From Candidatus Chloroploca mongolica (GTDB lineage Bacteria > Chloroflexota > Chloroflexia > Chloroflexales > Chloroflexaceae): a stretch of 34,977 nt of DNA. The position numbers and the translations under genes are program-made. The stretch spans positions 1 to 34,977 of the forward strand of contig NZ_SIJK02000053.1 of assembly GCF_004762035.2 (NCBI RefSeq). The letters are read 5' to 3'. This document shows, one piece after another, positions 7,434 to 17,000 of the stretch. Below the pieces are notes generated by a model. It had not been told where the DNA came from, made no database searches, and saw only the letters and a list, made by a program, of their open reading frames with translations. How positions within the stretch are numbered: position 1 is the stretch's first letter; every line of letters starts with the position of its first letter.

Positions 7434-7662
7434 ACGGTGTATCTCCTCATATGCAGGCTCTCAACATAGCCTGTCATGCCTCTGATCATACACCATGTTG
7501 CGCTGAGAACAACTGCTGGTTGCAATCTGCGTGCTCCGGTTGGTACCGTCGCGCTCAAGCGCTCGGCTCTGGGAAGCGAAGCCCGCGCAAGCGGGCCCGA
7601 AGCGTCGCAATGCGCAGGGGCAAGCAAACATCTGGGTGAGAAGGTCTCCAGGTGCTTCGTGC
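7434..7662. other. 229-bp gap between the dehydrogenase and murA
   Basis: No gene seen. It holds the murA ribosome site (AGGAG near 7445) and a small GC-rich hairpin GCCCGC-GCAA-GCGGGC near 7579-7594 without a U-tract. Confidence 0.5.
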
Positions 7663-8757
7663 TCAATAATAGGGCAACTGTTCATCAAAGCAGGTTCCCT
7701 GGTTGCGATGCCAGGCAACGACATGTTTGATGGCTTCGAACGCCTTGGTTCTGGCGGCAAGATCCGAATTGAAGCCCTGGTGCGGTTGCACGTAGATATT
7801 GGCACTGCGATCGAGGGCCTTGCGTACCATGTGGCGGGCAGCCGCATGATCATCGCCAACCTCTTCATCGCTACTCACCAGGGTCGCAAATTCTGCCTCT
7901 GACGAAAAGACATCCAGACCCAGGCCCATGATCTTTCCTGCACGATAGAGATCCCACAGACCCGCTTCGGGCGCGATTTCGCCTCGGGTTACATTGATAA
8001 AGATGAGTCCATCGCGTGCCTGAGCGAGATATTCCTTTGTGAAATAGCCAACATTATAAAAAGGACTCGCCTGGTTTTTGGTGAGGTTCATCGCGTTGAC
8101 GATGATATCACTTGACATAATTGCTTCGTCCTTGGAAACAAACGTGAAACCCTCACCGTATACGTTTTGCAGGGAATCTTGACGGAGATCAACGCCCTGA
8201 ACCGACAACCCATTGGCGGCGGCCAGTTCATAGACACGCTTGCCAATCTTGCCAACGCCATAGACCGTCAGGCTTTTGTGCGGGCCTAGCTCGACGAACG
8301 CACGTGAATTCTTGCGGTCAAAGGTCGCCGTCTGGTGCGTATAATGGTTCAGTTCGCCTGCCGCAGCGTAGAGCAATTTCATGACGGTCTGGGCAACCGC
8401 CGTGACGCAGTACTCGCGGAGGGAGGCGAGATTGACCGTGGCGGCTAGATGTTCGAGGTGATCATAGCCTGCACTTCGTGTGATCACGCTCTTCTTGGCG
8501 CCGGCCAGATAGTTCGCGGGCAGAACCGAGTGGGTTTTGATCGTGATGAGCTTCGGAAGCCGTGTTTCAGGATGCTCCTCCAGGTAGTCTTGCACACTGC
8601 GCGGCGTCATCAAAGAGGTGTGCGTGGGTGGAAGTTCGCCACGTTCCATCGCTATGCTGGTTGCTTCCCGCAAATGATCGGCCTCGGGGCCAAGCGCCTC
8701 GAAGTGGATCAGGTCATAGTCAGTTGCTCGGGCGTCATGTTCCTGGAATACGCTCAT
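7663..8757 (-). CDS. D-isomer-specific 2-hydroxyacid dehydrogenase family protein
   Basis: This NAD-dependent oxidoreductase family (D-lactate, glycerate and phosphoglycerate dehydrogenases) interconverts 2-hydroxy and 2-keto acids. In the 364-residue form the substrate-binding strand ITRSAGYDHLE is near 92-102, the Rossmann motif GVGKIG at 167-172, the catalytic arginine R258 in NVTRGE, DVF at 282-284, and the catalytic histidine H326 in QPHQG. I start at the ATG 8755-8757 (MSVFQEHD), preceded by GAGGTG; the frame runs further upstream but that part (rich in Arg, Lys and Pro) does not look like family sequence. The substrate cannot be assigned; D-lactate dehydrogenase-like is the closest impression. 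It stands alone, separated from murA by 229 bp with no obvious gene. Confidence 0.8.
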   Translation of the reverse strand: MSVFQEHDARATDYDLIHFEALGPEADHLREATSIAMERGELPPTHTSLMTPRSVQDYLEEHPETRLPKLITIKTHSVLPANYLAGAKKSVITRSAGYDHLEHLAATVNLASLREYCVTAVAQTVMKLLYAAAGELNHYTHQTATFDRKNSRAFVELGPHKSLTVYGVGKIGKRVYELAAANGLSVQGVDLRQDSLQNVYGEGFTFVSKDEAIMSSDIIVNAMNLTKNQASPFYNVGYFTKEYLAQARDGLIFINVTRGEIAPEAGLWDLYRAGKIMGLGLDVFSSEAEFATLVSSDEEVGDDHAAARHMVRKALDRSANIYVQPHQGFNSDLAARTKAFEAIKHVVAWHRNQGTCFDEQLPYY

Positions 8758-8885
8758 AGACACCTCATCAAAACAGGGCTTGGCCGTGCGTCTGGGAGTT
8801 GGGTGGCTCCTTACGTCATCAGATACCTCTTTCCACGCTGGTATAGTAGCGGTTTCCTTCGTCTCACGCAAGCGATACCAGCGCT

Positions 8886-9040
8886 TAGGGCGATTGCATC
8901 TTCCGTATAGGCACCCCGCCAAGGCACCCGCAAGGGCACCCGCAAGGGGTGCCCGTACACCGGATTCGGCCCCCGCCCCGGTACGGGCACCCCTTGCGGG
9001 TGCCCCGTTGTATCCGGTTTCGTATGATGCAATCGCCCTA
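8886..9040. mobile_element. 155-bp MITE-like element with 15-bp TIRs and 10-bp flanking duplication
   Basis: TAGGGCGATTGCATC (8886-8900) is repeated inverted at 9026-9040. Both sides are flanked by the direct repeat TACCAGCGCT (8876-8885 and 9041-9050), as expected of a target-site duplication. Inside, 8941-8958 and 8981-8998 form an 18-bp perfect stem. A second copy starts at 34930 and is cut by the window end. No transposase is encoded, so movement would need one in trans. Confidence 0.85.
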
Positions 9041-9059
9041 TACCAGCGCTAATGGCCGG

Positions 9060-9088
9060 TTGCAAAGCCAGGCAGAGTATGGTATTAT
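9060..9088 (+). promoter_or_regulatory. Strong promoter of the Trp-Ser-Ser tRNA cluster
   Basis: TTGCAA (9060-9065), a 17-nt spacer and TATTAT (9083-9088). The start would fall about 6 nt before tRNA-Trp. Confidence 0.75.
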
Positions 9089-9100
9089 CTCGCTGTGCAA

Positions 9101-9176
9101 AGGCGGGTAGCTCAATTGGCAGAGCAGCGGCCTCCAAATCCGCAGGTTGCAGGTTCGATTCCTGTCCCGCCTGCCA
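9101..9176 (+). tRNA. tRNA-Trp (anticodon CCA)
   Basis: A 76-nt cloverleaf: acceptor AGGCGGG/CCCGCCT, D-stem GCTC/GAGC, anticodon loop CTCCAAA (CCA at 9134-9136), T-loop TTCGATT, discriminator G73 as expected for Trp, and encoded CCA. The last anticodon-stem pair is a C-U mismatch. Confidence 0.95.
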
Positions 9177-9200
9177 GATCTTCTGCCGGACAAAACCAGT

Positions 9201-9294
9201 GGGGGTGTGGCGGAGCCCGGTTTATCGCGTCGGTCTTGAAAACCGAAGGGCGTAGCAATGCGTCCCGTGGGTTCGAATCCCACCGCCCCCTCCA
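9201..9294 (+). tRNA. tRNA-Ser (anticodon TGA)
   Basis: A 94-nt class II tRNA: acceptor GGGGGTG/CGCCCCC with one G-U pair, anticodon stem TCGGT/ACCGA with loop CTTGAAA (TGA at 9237-9239), a long variable arm (9247-9266), T-stem GTGGG/CCCAC and encoded CCA. The discriminator is T rather than the usual G of tRNA-Ser. Confidence 0.93.
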
Positions 9295-9316
9295 GTTCAG
9301 GTTGTTGTGTACGTAC

Positions 9317-9406
9317 GGGGAGGTCGCATAGAGGCCTAGTGCGGCGGTTTGCTAAACCGCTAGGGGAGCAATCCCCTCGAGGGTTCGAATCCCTCCCTCC
9401 CCGCCA
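9317..9406 (+). tRNA. tRNA-Ser (anticodon GCT)
   Basis: A 90-nt class II tRNA: acceptor GGGGAGG/CCTCCCC, anticodon stem GCGGT/ACCGC with loop TTGCTAA (GCT at 9351-9353), variable arm stem AGGGGA-GCAA-TCCCCT, T-stem GAGGG/CCCTC, discriminator G and encoded CCA. It reads AGC and AGT codons. Confidence 0.95.
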
Positions 9407-9414
9407 GTATGGGT

Positions 9415-9460
9415 AACAGCGAGGCGTGATGTAGGCAATCCTACATCACGCCTTGCTGTT
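9415..9460. terminator. 21-bp hairpin closing the tRNA cluster
   Basis: Arms 9415-9435 and 9440-9460 pair fully (one G-U) around loop CAAT, 9 nt after tRNA-Ser and followed by TGTTG on the plus strand. It also lies 23 nt past the stop of the convergent L,D-transpeptidase gene, so it may act in both directions. Confidence 0.75.
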
Positions 9461-9482
9461 TGTTGCGCAAGATGAGCGTTCG

Positions 9483-10703
9483 TTAGTACGAGATGATGAC
9501 GCGCGTGCCCAGGTCGGCCCAGCCATAGAGCCACTGGGCATCATCGATGCGCAGGTTGATGCAGCCGTGTGAGGCACGGATGCCAGTGCCGTGGTTGTCG
9601 TGCCAGTAGCTACCGTGCAGGGCTACGCCACCAACAACATACTGTACCCACGGAATATTTGGGACTTCCCAGCACTCGCCTCCCAAGCAGTCGGCCATCG
9701 TCTGCATCGGATATTTGAGGTAGATCGCATATTCGCCGACCGGCGTGTTGAAGCCGTCACGTCCGGTGGCAACGGGTGCGCGGAACACGAGCAGATCCCC
9801 TTCATAGGCCCTCAGCCACTGCTCGCTGAGGCTTACCTCGATGCGGCGTTCCCAAATGGCGGGGTGCCAGGTCAGCGTGCCGGGCATCTGGGTGACCGGG
9901 GCAATATTCACCCCACGGATTTGGGCCAGTTGCCGACCGAGATCGCTCAGTTGAATCTCGTGAAGCGAGTTGATCCGGTAGCCCGTCGAAGCGCGCATGC
10001 TCTGGAAGAAACTCGGCAGATCCTCGGGGAAATAGATGAATTTGGCCCGCTCGAAATACTGGACGAGCCGCCCCCCTTCGTCAACGGTTTCGCTTAATGG
10101 GAAGCCGAAGATGCGCATGCCGCCCCGCTTTTCCCAGGCTTTCCGGAACTCGCCCCAGAGGGTGTGGCCCGTTTCGGGGAAGTAGAGCACGCCTGTCTGT
10201 GGATCTTCGATCGGGGCCGGGAACCCCTGGTAGGCCAGCATATCGCGCCCCAGCAAGCCGAGTTGCACCTGTTCGTCGGCAGGCAGTTCGGGATGGTACT
10301 CGAAGCGTGCTCGCTCGAAGTATTGCACAATGCGCCCATCTTCGACAAACTCTTCGGTGAGCGGATAGCCAAACGTGTGGATTTGACCATTCGCCCGCCA
10401 GAAGTTGAGAAAGCCACTGCGGTTGCTCACGTGATGCCCCGTCTGCGCAAAATAGACGGTCTGCATCCGAGGCAATTGTTCTGCGTTCACGATGCCCGCC
10501 TGTTGGAACTGGCTGGCACGGAAAGCTACCTCGTTGGCCTGGGCCGCAACCACCGCAGCCCGCGCCTCACGGTAGCTCACCGGGGGCGCAAAATCAGCAC
10601 GCGGGTGACGCGCTTCAATATGCTGTGTCCAGAGAATACTACTTATGATAGCAGTAATAACGAGTAACGGAACGGCCAGTGGAAGCAAACGGCGAGCACG
10701 CAT
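9483..10703 (-). CDS. L,D-transpeptidase (YkuD domain) with two FGYP/VQYFERA repeats
   Basis: YkuD enzymes cross-link peptidoglycan (3-3 links) or attach proteins to it, outside the membrane. The 406-residue protein has an N-terminal membrane anchor (about 6-25). Two repeats of about 58 residues follow at 83-140 and 173-230, each with a YFxxTGH start, FG(Y/F)PLSE, then VQYFERA(R/K)F and a Y-x-PE end; I know this repeat from Chloroflexota surface proteins but not its function. The catalytic YkuD domain fills about 265-406, with H363 and the motif SHGC (catalytic C381) in HGTGIRASHGCINL. The ATG at 10703 follows AAGGA. A TATAAT promoter lies 50 bp upstream. The gene is single and ends against the tRNA-cluster hairpin. 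Confidence 0.9.
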   Translation of the reverse strand: MRARRLLPLAVPLLVITAIISSILWTQHIEARHPRADFAPPVSYREARAAVVAAQANEVAFRASQFQQAGIVNAEQLPRMQTVYFAQTGHHVSNRSGFLNFWRANGQIHTFGYPLTEEFVEDGRIVQYFERARFEYHPELPADEQVQLGLLGRDMLAYQGFPAPIEDPQTGVLYFPETGHTLWGEFRKAWEKRGGMRIFGFPLSETVDEGGRLVQYFERAKFIYFPEDLPSFFQSMRASTGYRINSLHEIQLSDLGRQLAQIRGVNIAPVTQMPGTLTWHPAIWERRIEVSLSEQWLRAYEGDLLVFRAPVATGRDGFNTPVGEYAIYLKYPMQTMADCLGGECWEVPNIPWVQYVVGGVALHGSYWHDNHGTGIRASHGCINLRIDDAQWLYGWADLGTRVIISY

Positions 10704-10754
10704 ACTATGTTTCCTTGGGATAAAGCCATGCGAGGAGGGTCGTTGTTTTTTTCT

Positions 10755-10783
10755 ATTATATAGAAAGTAAACGCTTTTGACTA
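10755..10783 (-). promoter_or_regulatory. Promoter of the L,D-transpeptidase gene
   Basis: On the minus strand, TAGTCA (10778-10783), a 17-nt spacer and the consensus TATAAT (10755-10760), giving a leader of about 45 nt. Confidence 0.65.
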
Positions 10784-10801
10784 GTGTTTATGGTGCAATA
10801 C

Positions 10802-10921
10802 CTTGCACATACGGCGGTTTTTTGACGCAAAGGCGCAGAGGCGCGAAGGTTTGAGGGACTTGCATGCGCAGCTTTGCGCCTTTGCGCCTTTGCGTCAATA
10901 CGAGTAGCCCGTATGTGCAAG
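10802..10921. repeat. 120-bp inverted-repeat element, GACGCAAAGGCGC family, copy 1
   Basis: Ends CTTGCACATACGG (10802-10814) and its exact complement (10909-10921). Inside, 10822-10844 and 10876-10898 form a 23-nt inverted repeat with one mismatch built on GACGCAAAGGCGC. A diverged copy is at 18148-18233. Confidence 0.8.
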
Positions 10922-11025
10922 ATCTTGGCTCTAGGCTCAAACGCTCGTGGCGACAATTTGTGGACACCTGGATGCTATGATGCTTGCATCCCCGATTTTT
11001 TCTCATATGGCGACAGGAGTCAACG

Positions 11026-14000
11026 ATGCGCTGGCTAGTTGGTGGGATGTTTCCACGGATGCGATACGTGGCGAGCGTGATGCTCTTGCTTAGCGGGTTG
11101 CTGCTGGCGGGCAATGCGGGCACGCTCGTGCGCGCCGAACCGTTGCTTCCGACATCTACGTTGGTCGTGACGACCACTGCCGATAGTGGTCCTGGTTCGT
11201 TGCGCCAGGCCATCCTTGATGCCAATGCCAACCCCGGCGCGGACACCATCACCTTTGCCATTGGCGCAAGTGGCAGCCAGCAGACGATCCAGCCCACCAC
11301 TGCCCTCCCTACCATCACCGGCCCCGTCACCATTGATGGCTGGAGTCAGGGCGGCAGTAGCTACACCGGCCCGCCGCTCATCGAGCTCAACGGTGCGTTG
11401 GCGGGTCCTCAGGCCGTCGGCCTCACCCTCACCGGCGGCGGCAGCGTCGTGCGCGGGTTGGTGATCAATGGCTTTGCGATTGGCGGCTTCGCCGGTGGCA
11501 TTCGCCTGCAAACGGGCGGCGGCAACTGGATCTACGGGAACTACATCGGCATAAACTTCGCCGGGGATACACGGGTTGCCAATACGCGCGGCATCTGGAT
11601 TGACGGCGGCTCTAGCAACAACCGCATTGGCACCAATGCCGACGGCGTCAACGATGTGGCCGAGCGCAACGTCATCTCTGCCAACGTCGAGCAGAATATC
11701 TGGATCTATCAGCCCGCCACTGTGGGCAACCTGATTATGGGCAACTACATCGGCCTGAATGCGTCGGGCACAGCGGCTGTGGGTACAAACAATCAGACCG
11801 TCGCTGCCGCCGGTATTCTGGTGCAGGAAGCCAGTTACACGGTCATCGGCACCGATGGCGACGGGCAAGGTGATGCGCTGGAAGGCAACGTCATTAGCGG
11901 CAGCATCCTCAACATCAACCTGACCGGCACAAGCAACCTCAACGAGAGCCACCACAACCGCATCTCCGGCAATCTGATTGGCACGAACGCCAGCGGCACG
12001 GCCAGCGTGGGCATCCAGGCGGAAGGCGTGCGTGTCTACGTCGCGTATGACAACCTCATCGGTACGGATGGCGACGGCGTTTCTGACGAATTGGAAGGCA
12101 ACGTCATCTCTGGCAACATCGATTTTGGCGTGATGCTGCAGCAGACCGGATCACGCAACACCGTCGTCGCCGGCAACAAGATTGGCACGGACATCACCGG
12201 GATGCTCTCCCTTCGCAACGGTTATGGCAGTTCGCCGCGCGCTGGCATCCTGCTGGGCGGCTACGGCAACCGCATCGGCACCAATAGCGACGGCGTCTCC
12301 GACGACCTGGAACGCAACCTGATCTCCGGCAACACCAATGTGTCCACGTACGCCATCTACTTCAACAACCTGCCCAACCCTGATGCGCCACCCACGATCA
12401 TCGCCGGGAATTGGATGGGAGTAGACGCCACCGGTCTGGCAGCGCTGCCCAACAATGTCGGCATCGGCAGCACCTCGTACGCTCCCACGATCATCCGCGA
12501 CAACGTGATCTCCGGCCACACTATTGAAGGCATCAGTACCCATTCGTCCAATATGCGGATCACCGGCAATCGGATTGGCGTGGGCGCGGATGGCGTCACG
12601 CCGCTGGGCAATGGGCAGCACGGGCTTTTCCTATCGGGCAATGACAATGTGATCGGCGGTACCGAACCCGGGGAAGCCAACATTATCGCCCACAATGGCA
12701 CAATCTCGGCATTCTACAGCGGCGTGAGAGTGGGCAATACTGGCCTGCGCAATGCGATTCGCGGCAACCGCATCTACGCCAATTCGCAACTGGGCATCGA
12801 TCTGCGCTGGCCCGATGGCGTGAATATCAACGATGATGACGACCTGGACACCGGCGGCAACAACCTGCAAAACTACCCGGTCATCACCTTTGCCCAGGGC
12901 TATGCCAATGGCACGACCGTGCTTCGAGGCACGCTGAACAGCAATGCCAACATCACCTTCACCCTCGATTTCTATTACAGCACCGAGGCCGATCCCAGTG
13001 GCTATGGCGAAGGTGAGTTCTACCTAGGTGCGGCCAGTGTAAGCACCGATGCCGAAGGCGACGCCGAATTTGACGTGACTCTGCCCACGACCATTCCGCC
13101 CAATCAGTTCGTCAGCGCCACCGCCACGCACGCCGATGGCAGCACGTCGGAGTTTTCGCTGGCCCTGCCCGCCGGGGGCGTGCTCGATCCACCAATCGTC
13201 GGACTGAACGCGGCCCACACCACCTCGGGCTATGCCAATGATCCTGTCACCTTTGCCGCCAGTATCAGTGCCGGGACGGGCGTGAGCTACGTGTGGCATC
13301 TGGGTGACGGCAATCTGGCCGCCGGGCCGCTGCTCGAACATAGCTACGCCGCACCGGGGGTCTATACTGCTACCGTCACGGCCAGCAACAACAGCAGTAG
13401 TGCGCAGGCGCACACGGTTGTCACGCTGGTCGAGGCCCCCAACATCAATGGCCGCGTCTGGCAGGATCTGGATCTTGACGGCATCCTGGGTCTCGGCGAA
13501 GGTGGCATGGCAGGGGTGACGGTTACGGCTGTTGGTTCCACCGGCAGCATCGAAGCCATCACCGATGCCGACGGTCGGTACCAGATCTTTATCCCCGAAC
13601 CGGGCCTTTATACCGTAAGCGCTTCAGCCGCGAATATGTCACCGACAACCGCGACCGATCTTGCCATTCCGATGGGCGATCAGGGCGGCACCGTCGTGAA
13701 CTTTGGTCTGCACGAAACGCCGCCCGCCGGTTTTGGCATCATCGCCGGGCGCACCTGGGTAGACCTGGACGGATCCGGCTTTCCCGAGCCAGACGAAGAG
13801 CCGTTGGCCGGGTTGCAACTCGATTTCTATGGCTTTCAATTTCCGCAACAGACTATGACCACCGACGCCGACGGCCTGTTTCGCCTGATCTTGCCCCACG
13901 AGCGGAGCTACGTTCTGCAGATGTATGCGCCAGGATTTTTCCCGCCCGAGCGTCGCTTAGGGGGCTTCAATATTTGGCTCGATCAGGACGATCCGCTGCT

Positions 14001-17000
14001 GAATTACCACGCGCCTTTCAATCGTGGCGGCACCGTCAGCGGGCGCGTGACGACGACCGGTGGCGCGGGCATCCCCAATGCGAGCCTGAACATCGGTCAG
14101 CCCTTCGCTGTGACCACTACGAACGCCAATGGCGACTACGCTTTTCTCAATCAGGAACCGTCCGCGAGCAAAGGTTTAGGCATCAATCCGCCGTTCCCCT
14201 ATGTCCTCGGCAGCAGTAGTGGTTTCCGGGTCTTTCCGCTGCCGCCGAACAGCTTTGTCACCGAAAACTGGCTGGCGGAGCGGATCGGCCGCCTCACCGT
14301 CCACACTCAGCAGACCATTGGCAGCCAGACTCTGCCAGCAGGGTTCATCTTTTTTCGGTTGCAGGGCAACGGCGTAGATCAGACGCTCGTCACTGGTGTG
14401 AACGGCCAGGCCTGGGCTGATCTGGACGCGGGCACGTACACGCTTACCGTTCTACCTGAATATCTGCCCCCCGAGACGATCGTCGCACCCACGTCGCGCA
14501 CCGTGGTTGTCGCCAATAATACCTTTGCCAACACCACGTTCACCGTCACCCCGGCACAAGCGCTGGCGGTGGGTTGCGAAGTTGCGGGGCAGGGCTTTCC
14601 GTGTACGGTGGAAATCTACGACGCCGATGGCAACCTGGTGGCAACGGTGGATTTGACCAGCGCCAATCCCGCGACGGTCATTACGGATCTGCCGCCGGGC
14701 AGCTACGAGGTTGTTGTCATCCCGGCAGAACCGGGCTGGCCGGAAAGTTCCAGCGTGGTGACGCTGGATGGCGAGACCCACGCCGAAGTGGACTATCCTT
14801 TCAACCCCACCAATCTCCAGACGATCAGCGGTTATGCCTATTGGGATCGCTGTTATCCGCTGGGGGTGCGCGGCAACACCGACTATTGCACCGAGACCAA
14901 TATCCCCAGCAATAACGACCTCACAGTGACGCTCGCGAACGCTACGGGAACCGTCATCAGCACGACGGTGACAACCGTTGGCACAGGCTGGAACACCGGC
15001 TACTATGCCTTTTCCAACCTGCCGGTGGGCAACTACCGCGTGACGATCAACTTCCCCGGTGGCTTTGTCCCCCAGACCGCTGCCTCGGCCTGGCGCAACC
15101 TGACCGGCTTTGGCTCGCCAGAGATGCTCAATTTTGGCTATACGCGTACCGAAAACCGCAGTCTGACCGGGTATGCTTTTTATGATGTCAACAACAATGG
15201 CAGCTACGACGTGGGCATTGATGATCCCTATGCCGGGGCGGCGATCACCGTTACAAGCCTGACAGACACCCCTATCTCCACCCACACAACCGCGTCTGAT
15301 GGCTCATTCACGGTGCTCTCGATCACCAGCGGCGAATACCGGGTTACGCTGAGCACGCCCGACCTGCAACTGACGCGCATCGCGGTTGTTCCGGCCAGCG
15401 GCGGGATCCCCTGGGTGCAATTTCCGCTGCCGCCCAATGATGCTCGTCCACGCGCTATCGTTTTTCTCGATAGCAATCACGATGGGCAACTCAATCCGGG
15501 GGAACAGCGCTTGGGCGGGGTCGATGTGGCCCTGACCAACCAGCCCTGCGGCGGGCTTGCCGCTCCCATCGACACCAGAACGACCAATACCGACGGACTG
15601 GTGCTCTTCACCAATCCGCTTGCGGCGCAGATGCGCACTCTGGCCGCCGCGCCCGGCAGTCCACCTGGGTGTGTCAAGATCGTCACCAGCACGCTACCCG
15701 CAGATGTTGCCCCGGCCAACTTGAATGGTGCAACAATGCCGCGCAACAGCGGCGTGCCCGTCATGCTCCCTGTCTATGCGCAGGGCACGCTGCTGGTGCA
15801 GGTCTTCTGGGACATAGACGGCGATGGCACCCACGACAGCAACGAGCCATTGCTTGGCAGCGGCTCGGCTACCGTGGGTGGCCAGACCAGAAGCGTCAGC
15901 GAAAACGGGGCGACCTTTGTGCTGGCAACGGGCAATTACAGTCTGAATGTAGTCGCTCCGGCGGGGTATACGTTCAGCGCGGCGCAGCCACTCAATGTTG
16001 TCGTTGGGGCCGGCGTGACGACGCGCAAGGTGGCGGTGCGGGTTGCCGGCGGCATCAGTGGTGCGGTCATTGGCCCGGAGGGGGCGATGGCCGGGACGAC
16101 GGTGCGCCTGACGAATGTGGCGACGAATCAGACCTACGAGACCGTCGCGGCGACCGGATGTGTCGGCTGGTGCAGCGACGCCTTCTACCAGTTCACCAAT
16201 CTCCCCACCGGCCAGTACCGTCTGAGCATCCCCACGCTGCCGCCGGGCCATCTGCTGGCGAGCGAGCCGGTCGTGAACTATGCCGCCGCCGGGCAGAGCA
16301 TCCAGCAAAACCTGCTGCTCAACCCGCTTGGCTACCTGAGCGGTCTGGTCTATCTTGATGCCAACCTGAATGCGCAGCGGGATGTGGGTGAAGCTACCGC
16401 GACCGGGTACGTGGTCACCCTGTTGAACGACGGCGGCTTGCCGGTGCAAACTGCCGTGCCTGATGCCAACGGAGCCTATCTTTTCACCAACGTGCAAGCG
16501 GGGGTACGGTATCTCGTCACGGTGGATCTCTACGTCAGCCAGGCGGCCAGTGCGAGCGATAGCCTGACCGAAGCGCCGGGCTGGTTTTTGCCGGGGACGC
16601 AGCCAGTGCAGGCCAACATCGGCATCTACCAGGGCGGCGGCGAGCACAACTACAATACGGTGTATGGACGGATCACCGCCAATGGTGCAGGCGTAGCTGG
16701 GGTGCGCATCGGGTACTACCAGTGGGTACCCGATGGCGGTTGCCAGCAGAGCAACCCGGCATGGCAGGGTCTCGAAACGACGAGCGACATCAACGGCGCG
16801 TACAAATTGCTGACCAACATGCTGCCGGGCAACGGTCTCGCCTACTGCATCGCTGCTCGTCAACTCAGCGGCTATCAGCAAAGCACCTTCCAGGCCACCG
16901 GAACCAATTTCAGCTATCAGACCACGGGCGGCGCGATCATCTGGCATCCGGGCTACTGGCAGCGCGACCTCACGCTTGTTCCCGCTGCCGCCCAGCCACG

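Larger units (their letters stand above)
8758..9100. other. 343-bp region with a mobile repeat and the tRNA cluster promoter
   Basis: No gene is supported. It holds the upstream region of the dehydrogenase gene, the 155-bp inverted-repeat element at 8886-9040 and the promoter of the tRNA cluster at 9060-9088. Confidence 0.7.
10704..11025. other. 322-bp divergent intergenic region
   Basis: No gene. It carries the promoter of the L,D-transpeptidase, the repeat at 10802-10921 and the leader of the giant gene. A possible -10 (TATGAT, 10976-10981) precedes the latter, but I see no matching -35. Confidence 0.6.

Noticed and set aside
8758-8922. N-terminal extension of the 2-hydroxyacid dehydrogenase
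   Set aside because: Basic, low-similarity sequence that runs into the repeat element; the ATG 8757 has a ribosome site.
8930-9005. CRISPR-like short repeats (GCACCCGCAAG)
   Set aside because: Repeats are adjacent, without unique spacers of constant length, and are explained by the palindromic mobile element.
9352-9534. Minus-strand frame ending GGEGGIRTLEGIAPLAV, and similar frames over the tRNAs
   Set aside because: These are translations of tRNA genes read antisense, a common annotation artefact; the cloverleaves are complete.
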